From MED-G105 sp038522945 (GTDB taxonomy: Bacteria > Pseudomonadota > Alphaproteobacteria > Caulobacterales > Parvularculaceae), in contig JBCBJV010000016.1 of the NCBI GenBank assembly GCA_038522945.1, forward strand, positions 1 through 64,000: DNA of 64,000 nucleotides, read 5' to 3'. A program made the translations under genes and the position numbers. The notes below the pieces were generated by a model. That model saw only the letters and a program-made list of their open reading frames with translations. It had not been told where the DNA came from and did not search any database. This document shows, piece after piece, positions 24,530 through 32,870 of the stretch (its first letter is position 1; the number at the start of each line of letters is the position of its first letter).

Positions 24530-25525
24530 CTAACCGGAACAACTCGCCCCGCCCAGAACGCAGAACCTCGAACAGTGGGGATGGTTTAAGTAAACCGGAT
24601 CGGTCGATGCGGAAAGTGTGCCGCCCAGTTCAAAAGCAGTGTCATAAGCAATCAGGGTGCATGCCAAAACCGATGGTGCCTTAGCGCCTTTGCGTTTCAC
24701 GACCATCCGCGATGTGGCGCACATCATGTCATCAGGCCTCGCCCCCGTGATATTCCAGCAAGCCTCGGAAATCTCGGGCGTGTCACGGGCTGCGTCCATT
24801 TCCGGAAAGATGACCAAGTCTTTTTCCGCATGTGCATCGAGGGGGATCCGTTGACGGATAAAGAGATCGGCAAAGCCATTACGAGCAATCTCCAGCGCTT
24901 CGCCGGTGATGGACCGTCCCGCAATGCTGACACTAAATCCTTCATTTATAAGCCAATGGATACCGGCCATGGCTTTTGCAAAGGCGCCCTCTCCCCGTTC
25001 GCGGTCGTGTTCTTCAGCCGTGTAATGATCAAGACTGACCCGGAGCAAAAAGCGGTCAGCCCATTTTGAGCCGAGAGCCTTCAGCGCCCCTTGAATGTGT
25101 GGCCGCATCATGGGGGTCATGGCGTTGGTTAGGACGAGCGCGGAAAATCCTTGTGCGAGGGTTGCCTCAAGCATGGCGGGCATCTCCGGATTGAGAAATG
25201 GCTCCCCGCCGGTAAAACCGACTTCTGCGCAGCCCATTGCTCTTGCCTCGTCCAGAAACGGCGCCAACTCATCGCGGGTGAGATAGACGAGGGCATCGTT
25301 TTTGGGTGTGCTTTCAATATAGCAGTTCGTGCATGCCAGATTACACAACGTGCCGGTGTTCACCCAAAGGGTCTTCAGGGACTGAAAGGAGACATGGGCT
25401 CGGGGAGCGCCCTCAACGGTAATTTTCTGCTCACGGAACTTTGCAGGAGGCACACAAACAGGCTCGCGCTCGATGGCGACGTCCGGTTGGCTTGGAATTC
25501 GGTCGATTAGGGTGGCTCTAGACAT
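24530..25525 (-). CDS. Radical SAM protein of unknown substrate
   Basis: A 331-residue radical SAM enzyme. The 4Fe-4S/SAM motif is CNLACTNC (about 61-68), and VGFTGGEPFLNPEM is the GGEP strand. The C-terminus has further cysteines (HPHCSRFCVLGGASC), which may bind an extra cluster or pair, as in some SPASM-like proteins, though spacing is shorter. ATG 25525 is used. The downstream DUF938 methyltransferase is probably cotranscribed, so the two may modify the same molecule. No precursor peptide is visible nearby. An intrinsic terminator separates it from the SYLF gene upstream. Confidence 0.85.
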   Translation of the reverse strand: MSRATLIDRIPSQPDVAIEREPVCVPPAKFREQKITVEGAPRAHVSFQSLKTLWVNTGTLCNLACTNCYIESTPKNDALVYLTRDELAPFLDEARAMGCAEVGFTGGEPFLNPEMPAMLEATLAQGFSALVLTNAMTPMMRPHIQGALKALGSKWADRFLLRVSLDHYTAEEHDRERGEGAFAKAMAGIHWLINEGFSVSIAGRSITGEALEIARNGFADLFIRQRIPLDAHAEKDLVIFPEMDAARDTPEISEACWNITGARPDDMMCATSRMVVKRKGAKAPSVLACTLIAYDTAFELGGTLSASTDPVYLNHPHCSRFCVLGGASCSG

Positions 25526-25544
25526 CGGGCGGTTTGAGCAAACC

Positions 25545-25573
25545 AAAAGCGGGGAGGCAAATCACCTCCCCGC
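25545..25573 (-). terminator. Intrinsic terminator after the SYLF gene
   Basis: Arms GCGGGGAGG (25549-25557) and CCTCCCCGC (25565-25573), loop 7 bases. On the minus strand the hairpin is followed by TTTTGGTT. It ends transcription of the SYLF gene just before the radical SAM start. Confidence 0.8.
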
Positions 25574-25609
25574 GATATCGCTGCGTATTTCTTCTGTCAG
25601 CAGGTCGAT

Positions 25610-26473
25610 CTAGTCGGTTGACCCACCGATGGGCGCGCCCCAGACGTCATCGTCTTCATAATCGATGTCATCGTCGGAGAGGTCTTCGTCATCACGAAGT
25701 TCATCGTCAAACCCGCTGGTGTCGCGCTCTGCATCGCCCTCATATGTTAAAGGCTGAGCCGGGGCGAGCGAGGCGGGTGCATCCTTATGGGCCAGGCGCC
25801 AGACCGCGTTCTGAAGCTGAGCCGATGCCGGGTTATAGACCTCGTTTTTGAAGATCACCTCTGCCGGGGATACCGACGCATTGTAATAGGCATCGTTCCA
25901 TTTGCGCCGTGTTTTCAAAACTGCCCCTTCAAGGCTGACCCCACCATAAAGCCCCCGCGAGCGAGAGAAGGCCAGAATATCGGTCGTCTGGGCTTTCGCG
26001 CCGGCACCGATTGGCCCAGCCGCGATGGAAAGATCAGCGCCGAGCTTCACTGAAGTGGAGAGCAATTGCTCCATGCCGCGCTCGGTCATGACGAGAAGGA
26101 TCGTCTCCGATGCTTCGCCGCCCGCCTGGAGGCCGAATGACAGTGAACCGACAGTAAGGAATGTGGGCTGGCTCCATGTGCCGTCGTCATTGCGCGCCAT
26201 CATGACCGCATCACCGGCAGACCCGCCGATAATAAAACCGGCCCGGAAGGATTCAGGTACGATCACCATGGCTTTCGCCTTATCAGCCAGATCCCAAAGA
26301 GGCTCGAAAGCCGTGTCGGCAGCGAAATAAGCCGTTGTTTCAGCCGCGTCGGCGATCAGTTCCGTCGCCTCCGTGCGGCGGTCACCAGCATTTGCGGCGA
26401 CCGGCAAGGTGGCTGCCACAGCCGCTGCGGCAATAGCCGCAAAAATTGAATGGCGTGAAGGGCGGTGTCCCAT
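25610..26473 (-). CDS. SYLF/YSC84-type lipid-binding exported protein with acidic tail
   Basis: A 287-residue protein. A signal peptide is clear (IFAAIAAAAVAATLPVAANA). The SYLF domain is typical: KAKAMVIVPESFRAGFIIGGSAGDAVMMAR, SFGLQAGGEAS-like and GGVSLEGAV motifs (about 65-220 overall). Eukaryotic SYLF proteins bind phosphoinositides; bacterial ones are exported and of unknown role. The last 45 residues are extremely acidic (DDEDLSDDDIDYEDDD), unlike most family members, and may bind cations. AGGAG lies 10 bases before the ATG. Confidence 0.88.
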   Translation of the reverse strand: MGHRPSRHSIFAAIAAAAVAATLPVAANAGDRRTEATELIADAAETTAYFAADTAFEPLWDLADKAKAMVIVPESFRAGFIIGGSAGDAVMMARNDDGTWSQPTFLTVGSLSFGLQAGGEASETILLVMTERGMEQLLSTSVKLGADLSIAAGPIGAGAKAQTTDILAFSRSRGLYGGVSLEGAVLKTRRKWNDAYYNASVSPAEVIFKNEVYNPASAQLQNAVWRLAHKDAPASLAPAQPLTYEGDAERDTSGFDDELRDDEDLSDDDIDYEDDDVWGAPIGGSTD

Positions 26474-26820
26474 AGGTCATGGTCTCCTGCTCAAATGGCC
26501 CTGAACCAGGGGTGTGGGCCTCGTCAAAAATAGCGCGGCACCAAGGCCGCCCACAATCTCAAATAAGCGGGTTCGCATGGCAAAAAAGCGGCGCGCCACG
26601 CTCCCACCCCTAAATCTTTGGAGAGATTTGCCTGCGAGGTCGAGAGGCAACGCGCTGCCTGTCTCGGGCTCAAAACAGTGTGATCGCGGAAGGAGCTTTG
26701 GCCAAACGCTTAAAAGACGGCCGGATGTCAGGCGGCGATCCATCTCAATCGGTCCTTAACGATTGCATAGATATAACACCACAACCATAAGCTGTATTTA
26801 TATCCTCTGGGGAGTTGGTC
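26474..26820. other. Intergenic region between SYLF and PilZ genes
   Basis: About 350 bp holding overlapping open frames on both strands (26477-26743 minus, 26514-26759 plus), neither with protein-like composition or family match. It should contain the divergent promoters of the SYLF and PilZ genes; GGGGAG at about 26809 serves the PilZ start. Confidence 0.5.
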
Positions 26821-27489
26821 ATGGAGCGCCGCCACTATCCGCGCAGCAAAGCGCAATTCAACGTTCGATTTCTCGTCAACAGCGATAATCAGGGCGACGG
26901 GGTCTCGATAGATGTCTCCGGAAGTGGCGTGGCGATCGCCTCCGACGAGGAAGTTACAATTGGCGACCATATCGTTGCTTACTTCGATGGCGGCACACGT
27001 CTGGAAGGCATCGTCATGCGAAAATTCGACGAAGGCTTTGCCGTTGAGCTCAAGATCACGAACCACCGTCGCCGCCGGCTTTTGGAATTCTTGTCGACCC
27101 ACAACGAAGAAGATGAAGCAGACGATGGCATGAAGCTAGAGCGACGGATTTCCCACCGTCTGGACTGCGGGCAAATCGAGGCCAGCTGCCGCACCGATAC
27201 GGGTACAGTGCCTTGCAACATCATGGACATGTCGCTCACCGGCGCGTCGATCAAAACCCCGCTGGAACTGAGGATCGGCGAGACCGTCGTGCTTGGCGCA
27301 ACACCCGGCAAAGTGGTCCGCCGCAGCGGCAATCAGTATGGGATCCGGTTTGATCGCCCAACACTCCCACGCATGGCCATTGACGAAGAGACCCTCGACG
27401 ACCGCCATGGCCGAGTTTTGGAAGACCACGAAGAGGAAGGTGCGCTGCCCCCAGCGGCGCAGCTGAAATCAGCGAGTGGCAATTCCTGA
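26821..27489 (+). CDS. Tandem PilZ-domain protein (c-di-GMP receptor candidate)
   Basis: A 222-residue soluble protein with two PilZ-like domains. Domain 1 has ERRHYPRSKAQF and SIDVSGSGVAI (RxxxR plus D-x-S-x-x-G); domain 2 has ERRISHRL and IMDMSLTGASI. These are the two motifs that bind cyclic di-GMP, although the first arginine motif of domain 2 is RISHR and may be weaker. The C-terminal 35 residues are acidic. No other domain is attached, so it probably works by partner binding, for example on motility or envelope functions. Start ATG 26821 has GGGGAG eight bases upstream. Confidence 0.87.
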   Translation: MERRHYPRSKAQFNVRFLVNSDNQGDGVSIDVSGSGVAIASDEEVTIGDHIVAYFDGGTRLEGIVMRKFDEGFAVELKITNHRRRRLLEFLSTHNEEDEADDGMKLERRISHRLDCGQIEASCRTDTGTVPCNIMDMSLTGASIKTPLELRIGETVVLGATPGKVVRRSGNQYGIRFDRPTLPRMAIDEETLDDRHGRVLEDHEEEGALPPAAQLKSASGNS

Positions 27490-27536
27490 CAGCCATGCTA
27501 TGACCCGCGCTTGCCTCGGCATCGCTCTGGCACACT

Positions 27537-27610
27537 GCGGGTGTAGCTCAATGGTAGAGCAGGAGCTTCCCAAGCTTAAGACGAGGGTTCGATTCCCTTC
27601 ACCCGCTCCA
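27537..27610 (+). tRNA. tRNA-Gly (anticodon CCC)
   Basis: Acceptor GCGGGTG pairs with CACCCGC, discriminator T, CCA encoded. D arm GCTC/GAGC, T arm GAGGG-TTCGATT-CCCTT. Anticodon loop TTCCCAA gives CCC, reading GGG. The anticodon stem is weak: GGAGC against GCTTA has a G-A mismatch at the outer pair and a G-T pair next to it. Confidence 0.93.
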
Positions 27611-27712
27611 TCTTGGAACTCGTAAACAAACACAGCATACACTCTCTGCTCAGTCTGGTACTTCACCGCCATCTCTGCTACACATGTAGCATCAAAGAGA
27701 GAGGGCAAAGAC

Positions 27713-28649
27713 ATGGCGAGTATCTGTTTGCGGAGAACCCAATCGCTCCGTTCAATACTGTTTTTTGGCCGGACTAGTGACATTTCCCGCCCTCGCTGAT
27801 CCGTTGACAGAAGAAAGGGCGGCATATCGGGTCGTTTACTCGCAAGCAATGACGAAAGGTGACCCCACAGCGATTATTGCACGCTACGCACTAGACGGCC
27901 GCGTCATGCCGGAATTTCAGGAAACAGGTGTCGGCCAGTAGGGAGCTGGTGGGTACTACGCGGCTTACTTCAAACGTTTTGACGTAGAGTCATTTGAAAA
28001 GTCAGCACTCGAAGCAATCGAGCTTGGGGAATTGGTCGTGGAAATCGGATCGTTCGACATCGATCAAGTCCATCGACCGACCGCCACGCCACACAATTGG
28101 ACCGGCACATATTTTGACGTGTGGCAACGGCAGTCTTCAGGACCGCCCGTCTTGATATCTCAAGCCTGGAATTATGATAAAGCGTTCGACGGCATTCGGG
28201 AACTTGCTCATTTCAAGCTGCCAAACAGCGTTCCTGCCCACACGCTTCCAGGCGTCCCAATCTCTGATCCCAAAACCTATGAGATACGGGCGCTCCGCGA
28301 AATGGGTACCCAAGCAATGCTCACGAACCAACCGGCCATCTTGCCTTTTATCTACTCCGAGGACGGAATGTATGCCCCGCACGATGCACCTGCACTAAAA
28401 GGCAGAGAGGAAATTGCCGCGTTCCTGAAAGACTATACCGCCAATTGGCCGCCCTTCGATTATGTTGACGTCTCAACGGATCGTCTCGATTTTTCTGATG
28501 CCGGGGTCGTCGAGCATATGAGTTACAATCTGAGGTGGATCGGTGAAGGGCAAACCGGTGTTTCGATCGGAAAGGGCATCCGCATCTGGACACGGAACAA
28601 GGACGGCATGCTTCAATCGTATCGGCAAATTGCCATGCACGATTTTTAG
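27713..28649 (+). pseudogene. Broken exported NTF2/SnoaL-like gene (frameshift plus stop)
   Basis: ATG 27713 has a good ribosome binding site (GAGAGAGGG) and reads MASICLRRTQSLRSILFF up to a run of six T (27761-27766). Removing one T would continue as LAGLVTFPALADPLTEERAAYR, a perfect signal peptide end. Further on, TAG at 27939-27941 interrupts the same frame (ETGVGQ-stop-GAGGYYAAYF). From 28032 the frame is open to 28649, with text such as EIAAFLKDYTANWPPFDYVDV and RIWTRNKDGMLQSYRQIAMHDF, like SnoaL/DUF4440 proteins. Two independent lesions argue against a single sequencing error. Confidence 0.75.
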
Positions 28650-28690
28650 AAGATCCGCTCTATGGAGCAATGCCGTGTGCGTTTTTCAGT

Positions 28691-29887
28691 TTAAACCTTG
28701 TCTTCCTTAGGTGCTTGCGCCTGCGCACTACTCCCCGCGATCTTGCCGATCGTCTTGCCGGGCCAGGCCCAGGTCTGGTCGTGACGCGCGAACAGAAGTC
28801 CATCGATTGGGGCACGGATGACCTCAATTTCACCGAGCACCGGCGTCACCTCAGCAATCACATCGCCTTGCCGGACGCTGTCGCCGAGCTTCAGTTTGTA
28901 GTCAACGACGCCTTCGGTTGTCGCTTTAAGCCGATGCATCTGCTCAAGGGCAATCGCCTCTCCCAACAAGCGCGGCAGCGCCCCGGCCCGCCCTTTAATG
29001 AGCCCGCGCCGAACCAGGAACCGCATCAGTGCGGTTGCGTCACGGTCGGCCAGATCCCCGGAAACCTCATTGTTAGACCTCAGCTCAACGGTCGCAGAAA
29101 GACATGCCGGCGGGATTGGCCGGTCGGGAAAAGCATCAGCCAATGTCCACCACGGCCCGCCGCACGCTTCATCAAAAGGAGCATCGCCTGCAAAGTCACA
29201 AAGGAGGATCGCGCGCGCATCGATTTCCGCTGCGAGGTCCGTTGCCTCTGGCCAGAGCTTTTTGCCCGTGTAAAGATGAACCATTGCTTCATTATCCGCA
29301 TGGAGATCAAGGACGATATCGGCATCATAGGCAAGTTCTATCAAAACCAGCTGGAGGGTCTCGAAGGCGTCCTTTGGAGTGATGGCCGATAGCGCGTTTT
29401 TCATCTCTTCGCGGATGATCGATGTGTTTGCCTCCCCATCATCACTAAGGCGCGGTGCGACTTTATCTTTGATGAGGTCAGCAAAATCGGGAAAGCCACG
29501 ATTGAAATTGCGGTCCGTGCCTTTTTCGACCCGCCCTTGCATGTAATCGCCTTCGATTTGCGCCAAACCAATGGGATTGGCGACAGGCACCAGAACAACC
29601 TCTCCGAGGAGATCGCCGCGATGGACGGCCGCAGAAAGCGCGTCGATGAGACGGCGCATGACCAGCATCCCGGGAAGCTCATCTGCGTGAAGCGCTGTTT
29701 GGATGTAGGCCTTTGGCCGCGCGCCTGGTTCGCCAAACGAAAGCACGTCGATCTGGCGCGCGGTATCGGTCCGGTCCGCGCCGATATCGATCGTCCGGTG
29801 GCGGTAGGGCACCCCCTCGCCCTCTAATTGAGCGTCGGGAGATTGGGGAATAGGCAGGATATCATTGCTGGAAGAGGGAGCGGACAT
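28691..29887 (-). CDS. M14-family zinc enzyme (succinylglutamate desuccinylase/aspartoacylase-like)
   Basis: A 398-residue AstE/AspA-type protein. Zinc ligands are visible: histidine and glutamate in ALHADELPG (about 68), histidine in VLDLHADNEAM (about 200), and the catalytic glutamate in ACLSATVELRSNNE (about 275). The C-terminus carries a lipoyl-like barrel (EGVVDYKLKLGDSVRQGDVI). Family enzymes hydrolyse N-acyl amino acids or trim C-terminal residues. It is divergent from cphA, 234 bp away, so a part in processing aspartate-arginine products of cyanophycin is conceivable but unproven. Start ATG 29887 is used; the longer frame to 29926 adds 13 residues. Confidence 0.85.
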   Translation of the reverse strand: MSAPSSSNDILPIPQSPDAQLEGEGVPYRHRTIDIGADRTDTARQIDVLSFGEPGARPKAYIQTALHADELPGMLVMRRLIDALSAAVHRGDLLGEVVLVPVANPIGLAQIEGDYMQGRVEKGTDRNFNRGFPDFADLIKDKVAPRLSDDGEANTSIIREEMKNALSAITPKDAFETLQLVLIELAYDADIVLDLHADNEAMVHLYTGKKLWPEATDLAAEIDARAILLCDFAGDAPFDEACGGPWWTLADAFPDRPIPPACLSATVELRSNNEVSGDLADRDATALMRFLVRRGLIKGRAGALPRLLGEAIALEQMHRLKATTEGVVDYKLKLGDSVRQGDVIAEVTPVLGEIEVIRAPIDGLLFARHDQTWAWPGKTIGKIAGSSAQAQAPKEDKV

Positions 29888-30121
29888 CGGTTTTCTCGTC
29901 GAGTTATTAGGGGGCAAAGGGTCCAAATAAGCCTACCAAGGCCTAGGGCCATGTTTCCAATGGATTATAAGTCACCTGCTTTAAAAATTTCGCAGCGCAA
30001 CAATTGACCAACACAACCCAATATTGACACAATATGACAAAGGCTGTGGGCGTAATGATGGAAAATCGCTTGAATTGACGAGCGATGCCGGCGCGACCCC
30101 TCGGCGAAGAGGGAGTTCGGA

Positions 30122-32860
30122 ATGAAATTGCTTTCCACGTCCGTTTATGTCGGACCTAATGTGTTTTCCAAAAAGCCGCTGATCCGGCTGACCATCGATT
30201 TCGGCAAGTTCGCTGATCGACCTGCCGCCGACTTCGGTAGCAAGCTTATCGATCCCCTCCTGGACGCCCTGCCCGGCTTGGCCCAAGAGATCGCCACTTC
30301 CGGTGAGCCGTTCGTCGAACGCATGCGCCAGGCCAAGGACTGCCATCTGGGCGAGGTCATCGCTCATGTAGCGCTCACCTTGCAGAAGCTTGCCGCCGCG
30401 CCGACGGACATCGCGTTTTGCGAACCGACCGACAAGAAAGATGTTCGGGAAGTCCTGTTTGGATACGTCTCGCGGCGGATCGGCATTGAGGCAGGAGACC
30501 TTGCTCGCTTAATCATCCTGGAGCTGATCGATCCAGATCCGGACGGGAAGTTTAATCTCAAAGACGAAATCGACGACTTCTTTGCATTTGCTTCCCGACG
30601 CAGCCTCGGGCCATCAGCTATGGCGTTGGTCAAAGCCGCAGAAGAGCGGGACATTCCCTGGAGCCGGCTCAATGATGACAGCCTCATTCAATTGGGCCAG
30701 GGCAAATATCAAAAGCGGATTGAAGCCGCGCTCACCAGCCAGACCCCGTGCATTGCTGTTGATATCGCCAAGAACAAAGAGTTCTGCACAGAGCTTTTAT
30801 ACGATCTCGGTTTGCCTGTTCCAGAACAACGCTATGTGAGGGATAACAAGAAAGCGGTCACTGCCGCAAAAAAGATTGGCTTCCCAGTTGTCGTCAAGCC
30901 TGTCGACGGAAACCACGGACGCGGGGTAAGCGTTAATCTGCAAACGGAAGATGAGGTCTGGGACGCCTTTGACAAAGCCGCCGATGAGGGCTCAGGCGTA
31001 ATTGTGGAGCAGATGATCCCGGGCGCTGACCACCGGCTATTGGTCATCAATGGAGAGCTTGTCGCGGCCGCAAAGCGCGTACCAGCGCGCGTCGTTGGCG
31101 ATGGCCGGTCGACGGTGGAAGAGTTAATTGAAATTGAGAATAGGGATCCGCGCCGCGGTGTTGGTCACGAAAACATGCTGACCCGGCTGGAGCTCGACAA
31201 AGAAGCAGACCGCATGTTGGCCTCCCAGGGTTTCAAAGCCGACAGCGTCCTGAAGGAACGCGAAGAGGCGTTCTTGCGTCGCACGGCAAACCTTTCCACC
31301 GGCGGTACCGCCGTTGATGTGACAGAGGTTATCCACCCGGACAACAAACTCATGGCCGAACGGGCAATCAAGGCCGTCGGTCTCGATATTGGCGGCGTCG
31401 ATTTTCTGACCACGGACATTACCAAGAGCTACCGCGAAACAGGCGGGGCCATTTGTGAGATCAACGCCGGTCCAGGCATCCGCATGCATATTGCCCCGTC
31501 AGAAGGCGAGCCCAAAGATGTGGGCGGTGCTGTGATGGATATGCTGTTCCCCGCCGGTGAGCCAAGCCGGATTCCCATTGCGGCCCTAACGGGCACAAAT
31601 GGCAAGACAACCACATCACGCATGCTCGGCCATATCCTGAAAATGTCCGGGCACACCGTTGGTCAAACCAGCACCGATGCAGTGTCAATCGACGGCAATG
31701 TGACGGTCAAAGGCGACATGACGGGGCCAACCGCGGCGAGCATGGTCCTGCGCGATCCGGATGTTGATATGGCGGTAATGGAAACAGCTCGTGGAGGCAT
31801 TGTCCGCGCCGGTCTCGGTTATCAGTACTGCGATGTTGGCGCCGTTCTCAATGTCAGCTCAGACCATCTTGGCATGGGCGGGGTTGAAACTCTCGATGAT
31901 CTTGCCCGGGTGAAACGTCTTGTTGTAGAAGTCGCACGCGACACAGCTGTTCTGAATGCGGACGATATCCAGACATTGAAAATGGCAGAGCACACCGAGG
32001 CACAACATATCTGTTATGTCTCGCGGAACCCGAATAATGCTATCGTCCGTGAGCATATAAAACTCGGGCAGCGGGCTGTCGTCCTTGAACGGGGCGCCAA
32101 TGGCGAGCAAATCGTCCTCTACGATAAGGAAAGCCAGATCCCTTTGATTTGGACCCACCTGATCCCCGCGACCATCGAGGGTAAAGCCTTGCACAATGTG
32201 GAAAACGCCATGTTTGCTGCTGCCATGTCGTATTCCCTCGGTCTCACCCTAGACCAGATCCGTGCAGGTCTGCGCACATTCAATAACTCGTTCTACCAGT
32301 CTCCTGGCCGGATGAATGTCTTTGACGAGCACGGCTTCCGGGTCATTTTGGACTATGGGCATAATGAGGCGGCGATCGCCGCTATGGCTGATCTCGTGGA
32401 ACGGCTGGAGCCGCGAGGTAAGCGGATCGTTTGCGTCACCTGTCCAGGCGACCGCCGGGACCAGGACGTGAAAGCAAACGCCGACGCTGTTGCCGGCAAG
32501 TTCGATATTTATATTTGCCACACGGACGATGATCTGCGCGGACGGGCCCCTCGCGAAATCCCTGAAATGACCCGCGACTATCTTATTGAGGCAGGCGTCG
32601 ACCCATCAGCCATCGAAGTGGTGCCGGGTGAGGTTGACGCTATCGACCGGGCCCTTGAACTGGCGCGCCGAAACGATCTCCTCTTGCTCTTCTGCGCGAG
32701 TGTGGCGCGGGCCTGGAAGCGGATCATCTATTTTTCCCCGGAAGACAAACCTGAGGAGCGAATCGAAGAGACTACACCTGCGATATCCGATATCGACGTG
32801 CCCGAAGGATATCGGATTATCCGGGACGAACGGGGCGTTCGTCTGGCTCTTCGAGACTAG
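30122..32860 (+). CDS. cphA: Cyanophycin synthetase
   Basis: A 912-residue enzyme that polymerises aspartate and arginine into cyanophycin using ATP. The N domain (about 1-160) precedes an ATP-grasp module with KIGFPVVVKPVDGNHGRGVS (about 250-275) and a Mur-ligase-like module with the P-loop GTNGKTTTSRML (about 490-500) and the C-terminal Mur domain (RVILDYGHNEAAI, about 740). In cyanobacterial CphA the N domain has GHIVEHVALEL, an H-x-x-E-H hydrolase motif that makes primers; here the matching stretch is HLGEVIAHVALTL (75-87), with H replaced by E78 and E by A81. So primer production by this domain is probably lost. ATG 30122 is used. The cyanophycinase-like gene starts 10 bp after the stop. 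Confidence 0.95.
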   Translation: MKLLSTSVYVGPNVFSKKPLIRLTIDFGKFADRPAADFGSKLIDPLLDALPGLAQEIATSGEPFVERMRQAKDCHLGEVIAHVALTLQKLAAAPTDIAFCEPTDKKDVREVLFGYVSRRIGIEAGDLARLIILELIDPDPDGKFNLKDEIDDFFAFASRRSLGPSAMALVKAAEERDIPWSRLNDDSLIQLGQGKYQKRIEAALTSQTPCIAVDIAKNKEFCTELLYDLGLPVPEQRYVRDNKKAVTAAKKIGFPVVVKPVDGNHGRGVSVNLQTEDEVWDAFDKAADEGSGVIVEQMIPGADHRLLVINGELVAAAKRVPARVVGDGRSTVEELIEIENRDPRRGVGHENMLTRLELDKEADRMLASQGFKADSVLKEREEAFLRRTANLSTGGTAVDVTEVIHPDNKLMAERAIKAVGLDIGGVDFLTTDITKSYRETGGAICEINAGPGIRMHIAPSEGEPKDVGGAVMDMLFPAGEPSRIPIAALTGTNGKTTTSRMLGHILKMSGHTVGQTSTDAVSIDGNVTVKGDMTGPTAASMVLRDPDVDMAVMETARGGIVRAGLGYQYCDVGAVLNVSSDHLGMGGVETLDDLARVKRLVVEVARDTAVLNADDIQTLKMAEHTEAQHICYVSRNPNNAIVREHIKLGQRAVVLERGANGEQIVLYDKESQIPLIWTHLIPATIEGKALHNVENAMFAAAMSYSLGLTLDQIRAGLRTFNNSFYQSPGRMNVFDEHGFRVILDYGHNEAAIAAMADLVERLEPRGKRIVCVTCPGDRRDQDVKANADAVAGKFDIYICHTDDDLRGRAPREIPEMTRDYLIEAGVDPSAIEVVPGEVDAIDRALELARRNDLLLLFCASVARAWKRIIYFSPEDKPEERIEETTPAISDIDVPEGYRIIRDERGVRLALRD

Positions 32861-32870
32861 GGGAAACTAG

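Noticed and set aside
26477..26759. Opposed frames upstream of the SYLF and PilZ genes
   Set aside because: Both lack protein-like patterns; the region better fits a divergent promoter.
27469..27849. Minus-strand frame of 126 codons across tRNA-Gly
   Set aside because: It contains the antisense of the tRNA (text GEGNRTLVLSLGSSCSTIELHP-like), a well-known spurious translation, and has no ribosome binding site.
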